A DNA stretch of 64,000 nt from Paenibacillus sp. FSL R5-0345 (GCF_000758585.1 NZ_CP009281.1:2356001-2420000), one strand, 5' to 3'. Numbered from the stretch's first letter, positions 36,228 through 44,876 are shown. Numbers and translations: made by a program. The notes: generated from the sequence alone by a model not told the origin.

Positions 36228-36653
36228 ATGAGTTATACAAACACTTTCATTCGGGTAGCAGAAGATTGTCCTGAGGAAACAGGAATCCCCCCGATGTCTT
36301 GTCGTACACTCCCGCCTGCTCATGTAATTCAGTATGAGCTGCTTATCAATGAACCCTATAAATACAATCATGAAGAGCTTCTGTACGAGGTTCATGTGCG
36401 GCATAAACAAATCCCACAGGAAGTACGAATGAACCGTAAGGAAGAAATATGGAATGAGCTATTTTCCAGAAAACATCCATGCCTGCGGGCCTCTTTACTT
36501 CCGAAACGTTTCGGTTGGGGAGTTCATTACAATTCAGATGGGAAAATAGCACTATACGGCAAGGAGTCACCTGAATACGACTATTTTACTTCGTATGGTG
36601 ATGAAGCAGTGAAGCTGCTGCCAGCGATGCGTAATAAGCGGGAACGCGGTTAA
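36228..36653 (+). CDS. DUF6157 family protein
   Basis: A 141-residue soluble protein beginning MSYTNTFIRVAEDCPEETG and containing INEPYKYNHEELLYEVH and LPKRFGWGVHYNSDGKIALYG. These match my memory of the DUF6157 family, which has no known function. I use ATG 36228, which has agaggtg upstream and gives the family start. The frame is open further upstream. It is 15 bp before the GNAT gene, probably in one transcript. Confidence 0.78.
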   Translation: MSYTNTFIRVAEDCPEETGIPPMSCRTLPPAHVIQYELLINEPYKYNHEELLYEVHVRHKQIPQEVRMNRKEEIWNELFSRKHPCLRASLLPKRFGWGVHYNSDGKIALYGKESPEYDYFTSYGDEAVKLLPAMRNKRERG

Positions 36654-36668
36654 TAAGGAGGGGATAGC

Positions 36669-37418
36669 ATGTATAAATCAATAGAGGAAATTACACTCAA
36701 TACTTGGCCGGCAGAGCAGAGTGTTCTCCTAAACGGCTGGGTACTGCGAACGGCTGCAGGTTATACGAAAAGGGCCAATTCGGTCAATCCATTGTATAGT
36801 GCTGAGGGCTCTCTTACCGATCTTACAAACCAAATCAAGCTTGCTGAGCAGTACTATAAGGCTGCGGGATTAAAGCCTGTGTTTAAAATAACACCGTATA
36901 TCCAGCCAGCGAACCTGGACGAGCTGCTAGCGGATCGCGGATACACAGTTGTTGAGCCATCCTCTGTAAGGCTTCTAGACCTAGAGGATTTAGCTACTCC
37001 TGATCATCGATATGAGGTACAAGTTCAGGAAAGCCTGACTGAAGAATGGCTAAATGTCTTCACGAAGCTCTCTGAGCTATCCATTGAGAATCGGAGCACA
37101 TTAACTAGAATGTTATGTGCTTCGGTCTTGCAGCAGGGCTATGTTCTTTTGTATAAAAATGGTGTTCCTGCCGCTTGCGGTCTAGGTGTTATTCAGAACG
37201 GATACATAGGTCTCTTTGATATTATCACGGCTTCCGATCAGCGTAGACAAGGTATGGCGGAGCAATTGCTGCTTGCATTGCTTCACTGGGGCAAGACGCA
37301 GGGAGCGACAACCGCTTTTTTACAGGTTGTACAAGCGAATGCTGGTGCTTCGGTTTTGTATGACAAGCTCGGTTTTAAGGAAATATATCCATATTGGTAT
37401 AGGGTGATGGGCGATTAA
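36669..37418 (+). CDS. GNAT family N-acetyltransferase
   Basis: A 249-residue acetyltransferase. The N-terminal half (WPAEQSVLLNGWVLRTAAGYTKRANSV) is typical of two-domain GNATs. The C-terminal catalytic domain has GLFDIITASDQRRQGMAEQLL (acetyl-CoA loop, Q/RxxGxA) and VVQANAGASVLYDKLGF. The substrate is unknown. SD aaggagggg precedes the ATG. It lies in a run of DUF6157, GNAT and methyltransferase genes with short spacing. Confidence 0.9.
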   Translation: MYKSIEEITLNTWPAEQSVLLNGWVLRTAAGYTKRANSVNPLYSAEGSLTDLTNQIKLAEQYYKAAGLKPVFKITPYIQPANLDELLADRGYTVVEPSSVRLLDLEDLATPDHRYEVQVQESLTEEWLNVFTKLSELSIENRSTLTRMLCASVLQQGYVLLYKNGVPAACGLGVIQNGYIGLFDIITASDQRRQGMAEQLLLALLHWGKTQGATTAFLQVVQANAGASVLYDKLGFKEIYPYWYRVMGD

Positions 37419-37439
37419 AGCAAAGCGAGGCGATGACGT

Positions 37440-38084
37440 ATGTCCGAGTACTGGAACCGGCGGTTCGCTCAGGAAGGAATGATCTGGGGAAGTGAGCCAA
37501 GCCCTACGGCTATGGAGGCAAAGACGCTCTTTCGTAAGAATAATGTGAGGTCCGTACTTGTACCAGGAGCAGGCTATGGGCGGAATACGAAGGTGTTCTC
37601 CAGTGAATTTGAGACCATTGGTATTGAATTAAGCGGGGCCGCACTCGGGCTTGCGGTGGAGTGGGACCCCGCATGCTTTTTTATTTCCGGTTCCGTATTA
37701 GACTGCAATCTAGAGACGAAGGTAGATGCTATCTACTGCTATGACTTGTTGCATTTATTTCTTTATGAGGATCGTCGTAGGTTGCTTACAAATTGTCTGG
37801 AGCAATTGCACCCCGGAGGTCTGCTTTATTTCACTTCTTTTTCCGATGAGGATCCGAATTACGGCTGTGGTGCATGCTTGGAACCTGCGACCTATGAATA
37901 TAAAAAAGGGAAGTTCGCTCATTTTTTTAGTGAAGCTGATTTAAAACAGCATTTTGAGCATATGGAAATTATCAAAACTGGCACCAATATCGAGACACTT
38001 AGAGACCCTCAGGGATCAACCCGTCAATATGTCCTAAGATCTATATTCGCAAGAAAATTACACGAACTTCCCTTGACCCGGTAG
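37440..38084 (+). CDS. Class I SAM-dependent methyltransferase (thiopurine/TehB-like)
   Basis: A 214-residue methyltransferase. It starts EYWNRRFAQEGMIWGSEPSP, has motif I VLVPGAGYGRNTKVF, acidic IGIELSG, and DAIYCYDLLHLF. The opening resembles TehB/thiopurine-type enzymes that detoxify small molecules. It is 21 bp after the GNAT gene. Its 3' end overlaps the opposite-strand MBL gene by 27 bp. Confidence 0.88.
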   Translation: MSEYWNRRFAQEGMIWGSEPSPTAMEAKTLFRKNNVRSVLVPGAGYGRNTKVFSSEFETIGIELSGAALGLAVEWDPACFFISGSVLDCNLETKVDAIYCYDLLHLFLYEDRRRLLTNCLEQLHPGGLLYFTSFSDEDPNYGCGACLEPATYEYKKGKFAHFFSEADLKQHFEHMEIIKTGTNIETLRDPQGSTRQYVLRSIFARKLHELPLTR

Positions 38085-38861
38085 CGCCATTTCTTTGAAA
38101 TTTTTGCATAAATGGGCTAGCTGAGTAGATAACTTCTCACCTTCCATAGGCACCCCGTGTCCAGAGAGAACGATATGAGGATTTAGGAGTGCAAGGGTTC
38201 GGACTGACTTTTCCGCGTCTTCCCAGTCCGTTGTGAAATAAGAGGGCGGGCCGTGTACAACCTGATGCTGTGTAGCCACTGCGAAAACGGACTCTTGTTT
38301 GACTGTAAGAAAGGTGTCACCAGCAATCAGAACCTTATCCTCTGGTCTGAATAGGGAAATATGGCCGGGACTATGACCGGGAGTATGGATCCATTTCCAG
38401 CCTTTTGCTCCAGGGACGGTTCTGTCTTCCGGCAACGGCTGTACGGCTGAACCAAGGTCGATGCCGCGATGTGAAAATAATGAGGACACCGTACTCATCA
38501 GTCCGCCGCCTACGGCAGGGTCCGCTGGAGGATAGTCCGCTTTACCTGTTAGATAAGGAAGCTCAAGAGGATGAGCATATACGGGTATATTCCATTCCTC
38601 AAGAAGCTTTTTTACGCCCCCGATATGGTCAAAATGTCCATGTGTCAGGATAATGGCGACTGGGGGCTTCTCGAACTTCTCTTTAGCAAATTCAATAATC
38701 CTATTTGCGTATGAGCTGAGTCCTGTATCTACAATGATCCAGTCCGAATGGGGCTGGCCGATGAATGCGCAATTTACGAACATGGTTCGTAGTCCGATGA
38801 CACCGGGGGCCACGTCCCAAGTATCGGTGTAGCCTTCAGATAGTATTCCATCAAGTCTCAT
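38058..38861 (-). CDS. MBL fold metallo-hydrolase
   Basis: A 267-residue metallo-beta-lactamase fold protein. The metal motif THGHFDHIGG (HxHxDH), the later HTPGHSPGHIS, AGDTF aspartate and LSGHGVPM histidine are all present, so it should be active. Glyoxalase II-like or thioesterase roles are possible. SD aggaggc precedes the ATG. It converges on and overlaps the methyltransferase gene. Confidence 0.9.
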   Translation of the reverse strand: MRLDGILSEGYTDTWDVAPGVIGLRTMFVNCAFIGQPHSDWIIVDTGLSSYANRIIEFAKEKFEKPPVAIILTHGHFDHIGGVKKLLEEWNIPVYAHPLELPYLTGKADYPPADPAVGGGLMSTVSSLFSHRGIDLGSAVQPLPEDRTVPGAKGWKWIHTPGHSPGHISLFRPEDKVLIAGDTFLTVKQESVFAVATQHQVVHGPPSYFTTDWEDAEKSVRTLALLNPHIVLSGHGVPMEGEKLSTQLAHLCKNFKEMALPGQGKFV

Positions 38862-38942
38862 CTTACGCCTCCTGTTCCGTTCTAAAAATCTGAAGAAAGT
38901 TACCTAAACAATAGTATGACCCTTTTTCAAGAAAAAAATATG

Positions 38943-38978
38943 GCAAAAAACCCTTCTCCTAATTAAGGAAGAAGGGCT
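38943..38978 (-). terminator. Terminator of the double-HTH gene
   Basis: On the minus strand gcccttcttcc...ggagaaggg (one bulge) is followed by six T. Confidence 0.8.
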
Positions 38979-39009
38979 GGCGTTAAACTAATTAAGCGAT
39001 AGGATCACA

Positions 39010-39594
39010 TTAGAGCGTTCCGCAGTCTGCAAATAGAATATGGCGTGGAATCCGGAAGAAGGCTTCGGCTTTTTCCTGCAGAGCAGGAGTCGGCAGATGG
39101 CTGCTGTGCAACCATTTACGGAACGTTCCGGGATGAACCCCTATCCAAATACTTACATCGGTTACGGAAAAATCGTAAACCATACAAAGTCCGGTCAGAA
39201 CCACATTGCTGCGCGGTGAACTGGTAATACTTCTTTTCATAAAGCGAGAAGGTGTTGGTTGACATACAATTGGACTTTGACGAATCAGTGTTTCATTAAA
39301 CAAAATGTGGGGCGGGTACCCGAGCAGGCGGCAGGTCTTGTCAATGTTATTGTTGGAAGGGATACGACCTTCGTATACCCAGGCACTTACACTGCGAGAG
39401 GATATACCAAGATCTTCTGCGAGTCGTGAAAGTTTGATATCCTTAGCCATCAATACAGCAAGTAACACACGGTTTCTAATCTGGCTACGCTTTGGACGGC
39501 GGAATCTTTTTACACGAACGCCTTGTCCAAGATATTTGCGGTTGATCAGAGACCACGCCTGGATATTATGAGTTTCTTGTTGGTTACTAGGCAT
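39010..39594 (-). CDS. DNA-binding protein with two XRE-like helix-turn-helix domains
   Basis: A 194-residue basic protein. A Cro/CI-type HTH spans about residues 50-95 (KLSRLAEDLGISSRSVSAWVYEGRIPS). A second, more diverged one covers about 140-185 (SVTDVSIWIGVHPGTFRKWLHSSHLP). A linker rich in Ser, Arg and Pro joins them, and the N-terminus is Lys/Arg-rich. The target is unknown. SD cggagga precedes the ATG. It is a single gene with its own terminator. It looks like a lineage-specific regulator and no effector domain is visible. Confidence 0.8.
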   Translation of the reverse strand: MPSNQQETHNIQAWSLINRKYLGQGVRVKRFRRPKRSQIRNRVLLAVLMAKDIKLSRLAEDLGISSRSVSAWVYEGRIPSNNNIDKTCRLLGYPPHILFNETLIRQSPIVCQPTPSRFMKRSITSSPRSNVVLTGLCMVYDFSVTDVSIWIGVHPGTFRKWLHSSHLPTPALQEKAEAFFRIPRHILFADCGTL

Positions 39595-39758
39595 AATTCC
39601 TCCGATTTTTTAAAAATATACTACAACACTTTCCTGTACATCGGCAATGGTTAATGCTGCTATTTCTGTCATCACTTCTTAAGTTTCTTTCAGAACGCGT
39701 AAGCTTATGATATATTTTTAATATCTAATTACAATATTACAACAAGGAGCGAGATAGA

Positions 39759-40046
39759 ATGATCAAGCATATAGTGTTTTTCAAATTGAAGGACCGGTCC
39801 GAAGAAAGCGTTGCGGCAACGGTAGCCGTACTGCGAAATATGGAAGGTAAAATCCCGCAGCTCCTTTCGATTGAAGTGGGTGCTGATATCATTCATTCTG
39901 ATCGATCCTTTGATATTGCGCTTGTTACGGTGGTAGCTTCTCTAGATGATTTACAGGCTTATCAGGTTCATCCGGCGCACAAGGAAGTCATAGCTCATAT
40001 TAATGAAGTGAAGGAACTTTCAATTGCTGTAGATTACGTAATTTAA
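39759..40046 (+). CDS. Dabb family protein (stress-responsive A/B barrel)
   Basis: A 95-residue ferredoxin-like A/B barrel. It begins IKHIVFFKLKD and has IEVGADIIHSDRSFDIALVT and YQVHPAHKEVIAHI, all family hallmarks. Members form dimers and occur in stress proteins and some cyclases; no catalytic function is assigned here. SD aaggagcg precedes the ATG. Confidence 0.9.
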   Translation: MIKHIVFFKLKDRSEESVAATVAVLRNMEGKIPQLLSIEVGADIIHSDRSFDIALVTVVASLDDLQAYQVHPAHKEVIAHINEVKELSIAVDYVI

Positions 40047-40099
40047 GCGATAAACTGATTGAATAGCATCATCATTTTATACCGGAAGCGGTGACAGGA

Positions 40100-40210
40100 A
40101 TGCGTGAGCTCGAGTATCCGATGGAAGCGTTAACTTATTTGGTCGTTTTTCTTGCGGCAAGTTTCATTATGTTCTTTTGGCTGAAACGCCGCGGCAAACG
40201 CGGTAAGTAG
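40100..40210 (+). CDS. Possible 36-residue single-span membrane peptide
   Basis: A short frame, MRELEYPMEA followed by a hydrophobic helix (LTYLVVFLAASFIMFFWL) and a basic tail KRRGKRGK. The amphipathic layout (acidic start, helix, positive end) is typical of genuine small membrane proteins. ggaagcggtg lies about 8 bp upstream. It is 46 bp before the YutE-like gene. Support is moderate; conservation would decide. Confidence 0.4.
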   Translation: MRELEYPMEALTYLVVFLAASFIMFFWLKRRGKRGK

Positions 40211-40256
40211 AGATAATGCAGATTTCTCTAACTATTTTTGACATGGGGGTATTACT

Positions 40257-40697
40257 GTGTATTATGTCAACCGCAAACAAATCGAAACCATTCTTGCTCA
40301 AATCCCAGATATAACCACGGGTCTTCGGACTGTAGCAGCTTCATGGGATGGCAACACTTTAACCGGACTAATACAAGAACGCTGCCTTCATCTGGCGATA
40401 GAGGTGGTCACGGACGTTGGTAGTTGTCTGATTGACGGTTTTATTATGCGTGATGCTGGAAGTTATGAGGATATCATTTCAATCATACATGAAGAAAAAG
40501 TGCTAGGTAAAAGTGAAATATACGAGAGATTGATAGAGCTTGTTGCGCTTCGTAAGCCGCTCGTGCAGGATTATTTTGCCTGGGAAAGAGAAGCTCTACA
40601 TCCGCTCACTCCAATCCTTCCAGAGGTGCTAGAGAAATTTGCTGTTGAAGTAGGGAATTATTTGGATCAGGAACTAGGGTCCGGTGTAACGCTATAA
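40257..40697 (+). CDS. YutE-like DUF86 protein
   Basis: A 146-residue helical protein of the DUF86/HepT superfamily, beginning MYYVNRKQIE with DGFIMRDAGSYEDI. It starts at GTG. The HepT RNase motif RX4-6HXY appears as RKPLVQDYF, with Gln for His, as I recall for B. subtilis YutE. No MNT antitoxin gene is adjacent, so a toxin-antitoxin role is not supported. It is 60 bp before a SufR-like regulator. Confidence 0.82.
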   Translation: MYYVNRKQIETILAQIPDITTGLRTVAASWDGNTLTGLIQERCLHLAIEVVTDVGSCLIDGFIMRDAGSYEDIISIIHEEKVLGKSEIYERLIELVALRKPLVQDYFAWEREALHPLTPILPEVLEKFAVEVGNYLDQELGSGVTL

Positions 40698-40756
40698 TAG
40701 CATAAGATAGAATCATATAAAATAGGCGATAGCCGTGAAAGAGAGGGGGTTCCTTT

Positions 40757-41422
40757 ATGATGAAGATGGGGCAGGAAAATGGATCGACAAGGCACTTGAT
40801 TATGACGCTCCTGAAAACGAAAGGACCACTGACCATCGGCGCGCTGGCAGAAGAGTTGGGAATTACAGAGATGGGTGTCCGTCGTCATGTGCTTCAGCTG
40901 GAGCAGGAGGGACTTGCTAAGACAAAAGTGGTTCGGCAAGCGATGGGGCGGCCTTTACATATGTACTCTTTAACAGAAAGGTCCGAAGACTATTTTCCAA
41001 AAAGCTATCACAATTTGGCTTTGGAGCTTCTGCGTGAATTGGATTATGGCAGTGGATTGGAAGCTGTAAATACATTATTTGAGGGACGCCGTCGGCGGAT
41101 GCTCACCCAGTATGCACCGATGATGGAACGCCGGAATTTGGAAGAACGAGTAGCCGAGTTATCGTCGATCCAAAATGCCGGGGGATATATGGCGGAGTGG
41201 AACCGTGAAGAAGACGGTTCGTATGTCATAAGAGAATACAACTGCCCGATCCGCCAGGTGGCTACCCAGTATCGCAAAGCTTGTCAATGCGAACATAGCT
41301 TATTTGAGGAATTGCTGGATGCTAAAGTTACAAGAAGTGAATGTATGGCAGAAGGCGGACAATGCTGCCGATACGCTATTGCACCCAAAAATGTAACAGA
41401 CAAAACTTCTGAAAAGTCGTAA
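40757..41422 (+). CDS. SufR-like winged-helix regulator with cysteine-rich C-terminus
   Basis: A 221-residue regulator of the COG2345 type. The N-terminal winged helix spans about residues 10-75 (GPLTIGALAEELGITEMGVRRHVLQLEQEG). A central domain is followed by a C-terminal cysteine cluster: NCPIRQVATQYRKACQC, then SEC, then GGQCC. The first pair has the C-X12-C spacing of SufR, but the later spacing differs. An [Fe-S] sensor controlling Fe-S or redox genes is inferred. Two ATGs (40757, 40760) share one SD (gagaggggg). YtxH follows 100 bp later. Confidence 0.8.
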   Translation: MMKMGQENGSTRHLIMTLLKTKGPLTIGALAEELGITEMGVRRHVLQLEQEGLAKTKVVRQAMGRPLHMYSLTERSEDYFPKSYHNLALELLRELDYGSGLEAVNTLFEGRRRRMLTQYAPMMERRNLEERVAELSSIQNAGGYMAEWNREEDGSYVIREYNCPIRQVATQYRKACQCEHSLFEELLDAKVTRSECMAEGGQCCRYAIAPKNVTDKTSEKS

Positions 41423-41522
41423 TAATTAGTCACAAGACAAACTCCTGCTGCTTATGATATAGCAGATATAGGCATTAGCCCGGTAGAGCGGGAAGCAATG
41501 AATTTAAAGGAGAGATGAAACG

Positions 41523-41975
41523 ATGAAAAAGGACACTAAAGGTTTATTATGGGGAGCTTTAGTCGGAAGTGTGGTTGGATCGGTGACAGCACTTCTGTTC
41601 GCACCTAAGCCAGGAAAAGAGCTGCGCAAGGATATTGCGGAAGGAACAGCTGCTGGCATTGAAAAGGTACAGGGAATTGCCGTGCAGGCAGGTGACAAGA
41701 GCGTAGAGCTGTATGACAAAGCTAAAGATTCTATAGGCCATGTCGTACATGAGGTCCGCGAATGGAGCAAATCATGCTCTGGTGCTGTTGAAGAAGATAC
41801 AGCTACTGTAGCTGTAAGTGGAGTTGCTACTGAAGAAACCATTCAAGAGGCTGCAGTCACTTTGGAAGAGGTCACGGAGTTAGAGGTATCGCCTGTAAGT
41901 GATGAAGCTGGCAGTGAAGAAGCTAGTCTTGAAGAAGCTCAGTCAGATGACAAGGACAATAACGAAATCGCATAA
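41523..41975 (+). CDS. YtxH domain-containing protein
   Basis: A 150-residue protein with the YtxH motif LLWGALVGSVVGSVTALLFAPKPGKELRKDI (glycine-rich membrane helix then APKSGKE-like turn). An amphipathic helix and a long acidic, low-complexity C-terminal tail rich in Glu, Val and Ser follow. The family is induced by general or envelope stress in bacilli, with no known biochemical role. SD aaaggag precedes the ATG. Confidence 0.92.
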   Translation: MKKDTKGLLWGALVGSVVGSVTALLFAPKPGKELRKDIAEGTAAGIEKVQGIAVQAGDKSVELYDKAKDSIGHVVHEVREWSKSCSGAVEEDTATVAVSGVATEETIQEAAVTLEEVTELEVSPVSDEAGSEEASLEEAQSDDKDNNEIA

Positions 41976-42035
41976 TGAAACAGTGGATGGATTCTTTGGT
42001 TTTACGTTCAAAAAGTACTTATTCTCTTTTAATAG

Positions 42036-42075
42036 AGCCGCTTTTTCGCATTGGGCGGAAGGTGGCTTTTTTATT
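42036..42075 (+). terminator. Hairpin/terminator before murI
   Basis: agccgcttt.../aaggtggct with G-U pairs is followed by six T; it probably ends the YtxH transcript. Confidence 0.65.
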
Positions 42076-42223
42076 TCATTCTTATGGACCTGTGAAATGA
42101 TGGAAAAAGTATTGGCTTGAACTAAGAGTACAAAAGGAGTATTATCTGCAATTGGGGCTGAAAGTCAGGTACATTTTGTTTTCGGCTTACATAAGCTACA
42201 CAAAACAAGTAGAAGGAAGCGGT

Positions 42224-43036
42224 GTGTTCGTGCAGCAAGCTATCGCAATATTAGACTCAGGTGTGGGAGGGCTAACAGTTGTCAAAGAAGTGATGAGGCA
42301 ACTCCCGCGGGAGAAGATCATTTATTTCGGAGACACGGCCCGAGCTCCGTACGGACCCCGTTCGACCGAGGAAGTAACACTGTTTACAGAACAAATAGTA
42401 GATTATTTGATCCAGTTTAATCCTAAAATGATTGTTATCGCTTGTAATACCGCAACAGCCGCGGCACTCGATTATATCTCAGCCAAGGTCTCGATCCCTG
42501 TCATTGGGGTGATTCATCCCGGAGCCCGTGCTGCAATTAGCGCGACCAAAAGCGGACATGTCGGCGTGATCGGTACAATTGGAACAATTAGCAGTGGGGC
42601 TTATACTAATGCACTGAAGCAGCTGTCTCCATTCGTTGAGGTTGTTAGTCAAGCCTGCCCAGCGCTTGTCCCGCTTGTAGAGCAAGGCATGTTCCGCTCA
42701 GAGAAAAGTTATGATATTGTAGAGCAGGCATTGGAAGGCATTAAAGATACTAACATCGATACTTTAATTTTAGGATGCACTCATTATCCATTTCTTGTTG
42801 AACCTATTGGAGAGACCATGGGACCGGGAGTCAAACTGATCAGTTCCGCAGATGAGACAGCTCGTGAGATCAGCACGATTTTATATGATAAAGGCAAGCT
42901 GTCTATCGGGGACGAAAGTCCAATTCATCAGTTCTTCTGCAGTGGTGATGCTGAAATGTTTCAGAGAATTGCCCGAGACTGGCTTGGAGAACAAATTAGA
43001 CGTACCCCAGTAGTGTGGCAAGTATCCACGTTATAA
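42224..43036 (+). CDS. murI: Glutamate racemase
   Basis: About 270 residues, making D-glutamate for peptidoglycan. Catalytic landmarks are AILDSGVGGLTVVKE (Asp), FGDTARAPYG, VIACNTATAAAL (first Cys) and LILGCTHYPFL (second Cys and His). I choose GTG 42224 (aagga 6 bp upstream), which gives MFVQQAIAILDSG and a normal family length. A TTG at 42152 would add 24 unusual residues. A terminator follows, so it is monocistronic. Confidence 0.93.
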   Translation: MFVQQAIAILDSGVGGLTVVKEVMRQLPREKIIYFGDTARAPYGPRSTEEVTLFTEQIVDYLIQFNPKMIVIACNTATAAALDYISAKVSIPVIGVIHPGARAAISATKSGHVGVIGTIGTISSGAYTNALKQLSPFVEVVSQACPALVPLVEQGMFRSEKSYDIVEQALEGIKDTNIDTLILGCTHYPFLVEPIGETMGPGVKLISSADETAREISTILYDKGKLSIGDESPIHQFFCSGDAEMFQRIARDWLGEQIRRTPVVWQVSTL

Positions 43037-43084
43037 GCAGAGCAATGTTGAATTGAATAGGGACAAACTCTACGGAGTGTAAGA

Positions 43085-43122
43085 AAAAAGGCTGGGAAGC
43101 ACGTTTCCCAGCCTTTTTTCTT
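43085..43122 (+). terminator. Terminator after murI
   Basis: A 12 bp stem aaggctgggaa.../ttcccagcctt with a 5-6 nt loop is followed by ttttctt; A-rich on the left, so it may work both ways. Confidence 0.92.
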
Positions 43123-43241
43123 GTGATTCATTTCTCCTTCATGCAGGGGAGTGGCACTTGCATACAATAGAGTTAAGTGCTGTTTGCTGCTATTTTTGTA
43201 TCTACCGTATCAGCAATTAAAGGCCGAGAGGATGAGACCTA

Positions 43242-44450
43242 ATGCGACAATATATTGCAAGCAGGGGAGATACCGTAAGCCGAATTGCCGCCCTGCATGG
43301 ATTAACCCCTGAGCATGTGATTCAAGGTAATCCATGGGTTGGGAGACAGTCTTATTTATATCCGGGTCAGGTTTTATTTCTGCCGTCTTCACCCCGTAAG
43401 AGATATGCGGTGCAAGAAGGGGACGATCTTGAACGAATAATCTCATTATTCCATGTGAGTTTAGATGATTTGGAGAAGCTTAATCCAGGTGTGACCTCAG
43501 GACGCTGCTGTACACCGGGAAAAGTGCTCGTCATTCCACCTCCGATTCCAGAGCGAGTGGTGTTCTTGCGTGGAGAGTACGGCCCGGTTGATGTTGAGAA
43601 CGACATCAGCGGTCTGATTGCACAATATCCTTTTATACAAGCACATCCAATTGGCAACAGTGTGCTTGGCAAGCCAATTCATGTGCTTAAAATAGGTAAT
43701 GGAAGCCGTCATCTGCATGTTAACGCGGCTCTGCATGCTAATGAATGGTTGACCTCGCCTTGCTTGATGTCGTTTATAGAAGAGTACGCAGCAGCTTATG
43801 CTAAAGGTTTGGCATGGAATGGTCATCGTCCAGAGGAATGGTACAATAACTGGACTCTATGGGCTGTTCCCATGGCTAACCCTGACGGCGTGGAATTAGT
43901 ACAGGAAGGTGTTTTGCCAGGCCACCCGTATTATGCGGATCTTATGAAATGGAACGGGGGACGGCGTAGCTTCCGCCATTGGAAGGCCAATATACGCGGT
44001 GTGGATCTCGGGGATCAGTTCCCTGCCCATTGGGAAGAGGAACGGGAACGTCGGGGTGTATTCCTGCCCTCTCCGCGTGATTACAGTGGTCCTGAGGCGC
44101 TTAGTGAGCCTGAGGCAGCCGCACTGGCAATACTTGCTGAGGGAATGCCCGGAGAAGCTGCAGTGTCTTTGCATAGCCAAGGGGGAGAGATCTACTGGAA
44201 TTACCGGGGATATGAGCCTCCCGAAAGCCGTGAACTAGCAGCACGGCTGGCCGCTGCGAGCAGCTATCGTGCAGTCGAATTAACGGGCAGCGATGCTGGA
44301 TATAAGGATTGGTTCATCCAGACCTTCCGCAAACCTGGATTTACAGTAGAACTAGGGATCGGCAAAAATCCGTTACCACTGGCAGATTTTGAAGATATGG
44401 CACTAGAAACGGGACTAATTTTGGGAACGATACTATCCAATGTGAAATAA
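43242..44450 (+). CDS. M14 carboxypeptidase with two LysM domains
   Basis: A 402-residue protein. Two N-terminal LysM domains (residues about 2-48 and 53-98) bind peptidoglycan. A zinc carboxypeptidase M14 domain follows: HxxE in ALHANEW (H165, E168), SLHSQGGEIYW (third zinc His) and FTVELGIG (catalytic Glu). The layout matches gamma-D-glutamyl-diaminopimelate endopeptidase (ENP1/YqgT-like), which cuts stem peptides of spore or vegetative wall. No signal peptide is visible, suggesting a forespore or mother-cell location, or release by lysis. SD gagagga precedes the ATG. Confidence 0.9.
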   Translation: MRQYIASRGDTVSRIAALHGLTPEHVIQGNPWVGRQSYLYPGQVLFLPSSPRKRYAVQEGDDLERIISLFHVSLDDLEKLNPGVTSGRCCTPGKVLVIPPPIPERVVFLRGEYGPVDVENDISGLIAQYPFIQAHPIGNSVLGKPIHVLKIGNGSRHLHVNAALHANEWLTSPCLMSFIEEYAAAYAKGLAWNGHRPEEWYNNWTLWAVPMANPDGVELVQEGVLPGHPYYADLMKWNGGRRSFRHWKANIRGVDLGDQFPAHWEEERERRGVFLPSPRDYSGPEALSEPEAAALAILAEGMPGEAAVSLHSQGGEIYWNYRGYEPPESRELAARLAAASSYRAVELTGSDAGYKDWFIQTFRKPGFTVELGIGKNPLPLADFEDMALETGLILGTILSNVK

Positions 44451-44490
44451 TTATGAAACAATTACAGTAAACTTGCGTAAAATAAACCAT

Positions 44491-44541
44491 AGGGTATGGC
44501 CGCTGTCGTCACTACACGTTATCCGCGGCTGTATCCTTTTT
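44491..44541 (+). terminator. Terminator after the M14 peptidase gene
   Basis: gggtatggccgc.../gcggctgtatcc with an 18-20 nt loop is followed by five T. Confidence 0.75.
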
Positions 44542-44560
44542 ACTTGGGAGGAGGGCCACT

Positions 44561-44812
44561 ATGAAACTGAAAAAACTGCTGTCACTGAAGCAATGGTCTG
44601 CCATCTTCAGTAGTTCCTGGCGATATGTAATCTCCCCTAAAGTCGCAGTTGGGGACAAGCTGTTATTCACAATTCCAGTGCTGCTCTATTGGGTGTTGCC
44701 AGATTTCATGCCGTTTTTACCGATCGATGATATTGGAGTTACAATGCTCCTGATGGGCTGGTTCGTATCACGGATGGGAAGGAAATACCCGGCACTTCAG
44801 GCCGGGAAATGA
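44561..44812 (+). CDS. Small membrane protein, weakly DUF1232-like
   Basis: An 83-residue protein with a basic N-terminus (MKLKKLLSLKQW) and two adjacent hydrophobic segments (LLFTIPVLLYWVLPDFMPFLP and IGVTMLLMGWFV). The PDFMPFLPIDD stretch recalls the YkvA/DUF1232 core, but similarity is weak. SD gggagga precedes the ATG. Function unknown. Confidence 0.72.
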   Translation: MKLKKLLSLKQWSAIFSSSWRYVISPKVAVGDKLLFTIPVLLYWVLPDFMPFLPIDDIGVTMLLMGWFVSRMGRKYPALQAGK

Positions 44813-44876
44813 GGCAGTGAAGTGAGATTTACCTCGGATTGTGTATCTAATTTGTTAATATAGTTGCTTTTAGATA

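Noticed and set aside
40257..40697. HepT toxin of a HepT-MNT system
   Set aside because: The RX4HXY motif has Gln instead of His and there is no nucleotidyltransferase partner gene; it matches the YutE housekeeping type.
41899..42120. A frame spanning the end of YtxH and the downstream hairpin
   Set aside because: Out of frame with YtxH, crosses its terminator, and has no RBS or family likeness.
42152..42223. TTG at 42152 as murI start
   Set aside because: It would add 24 residues not found in glutamate racemases; GTG 42224 has a better placed SD.
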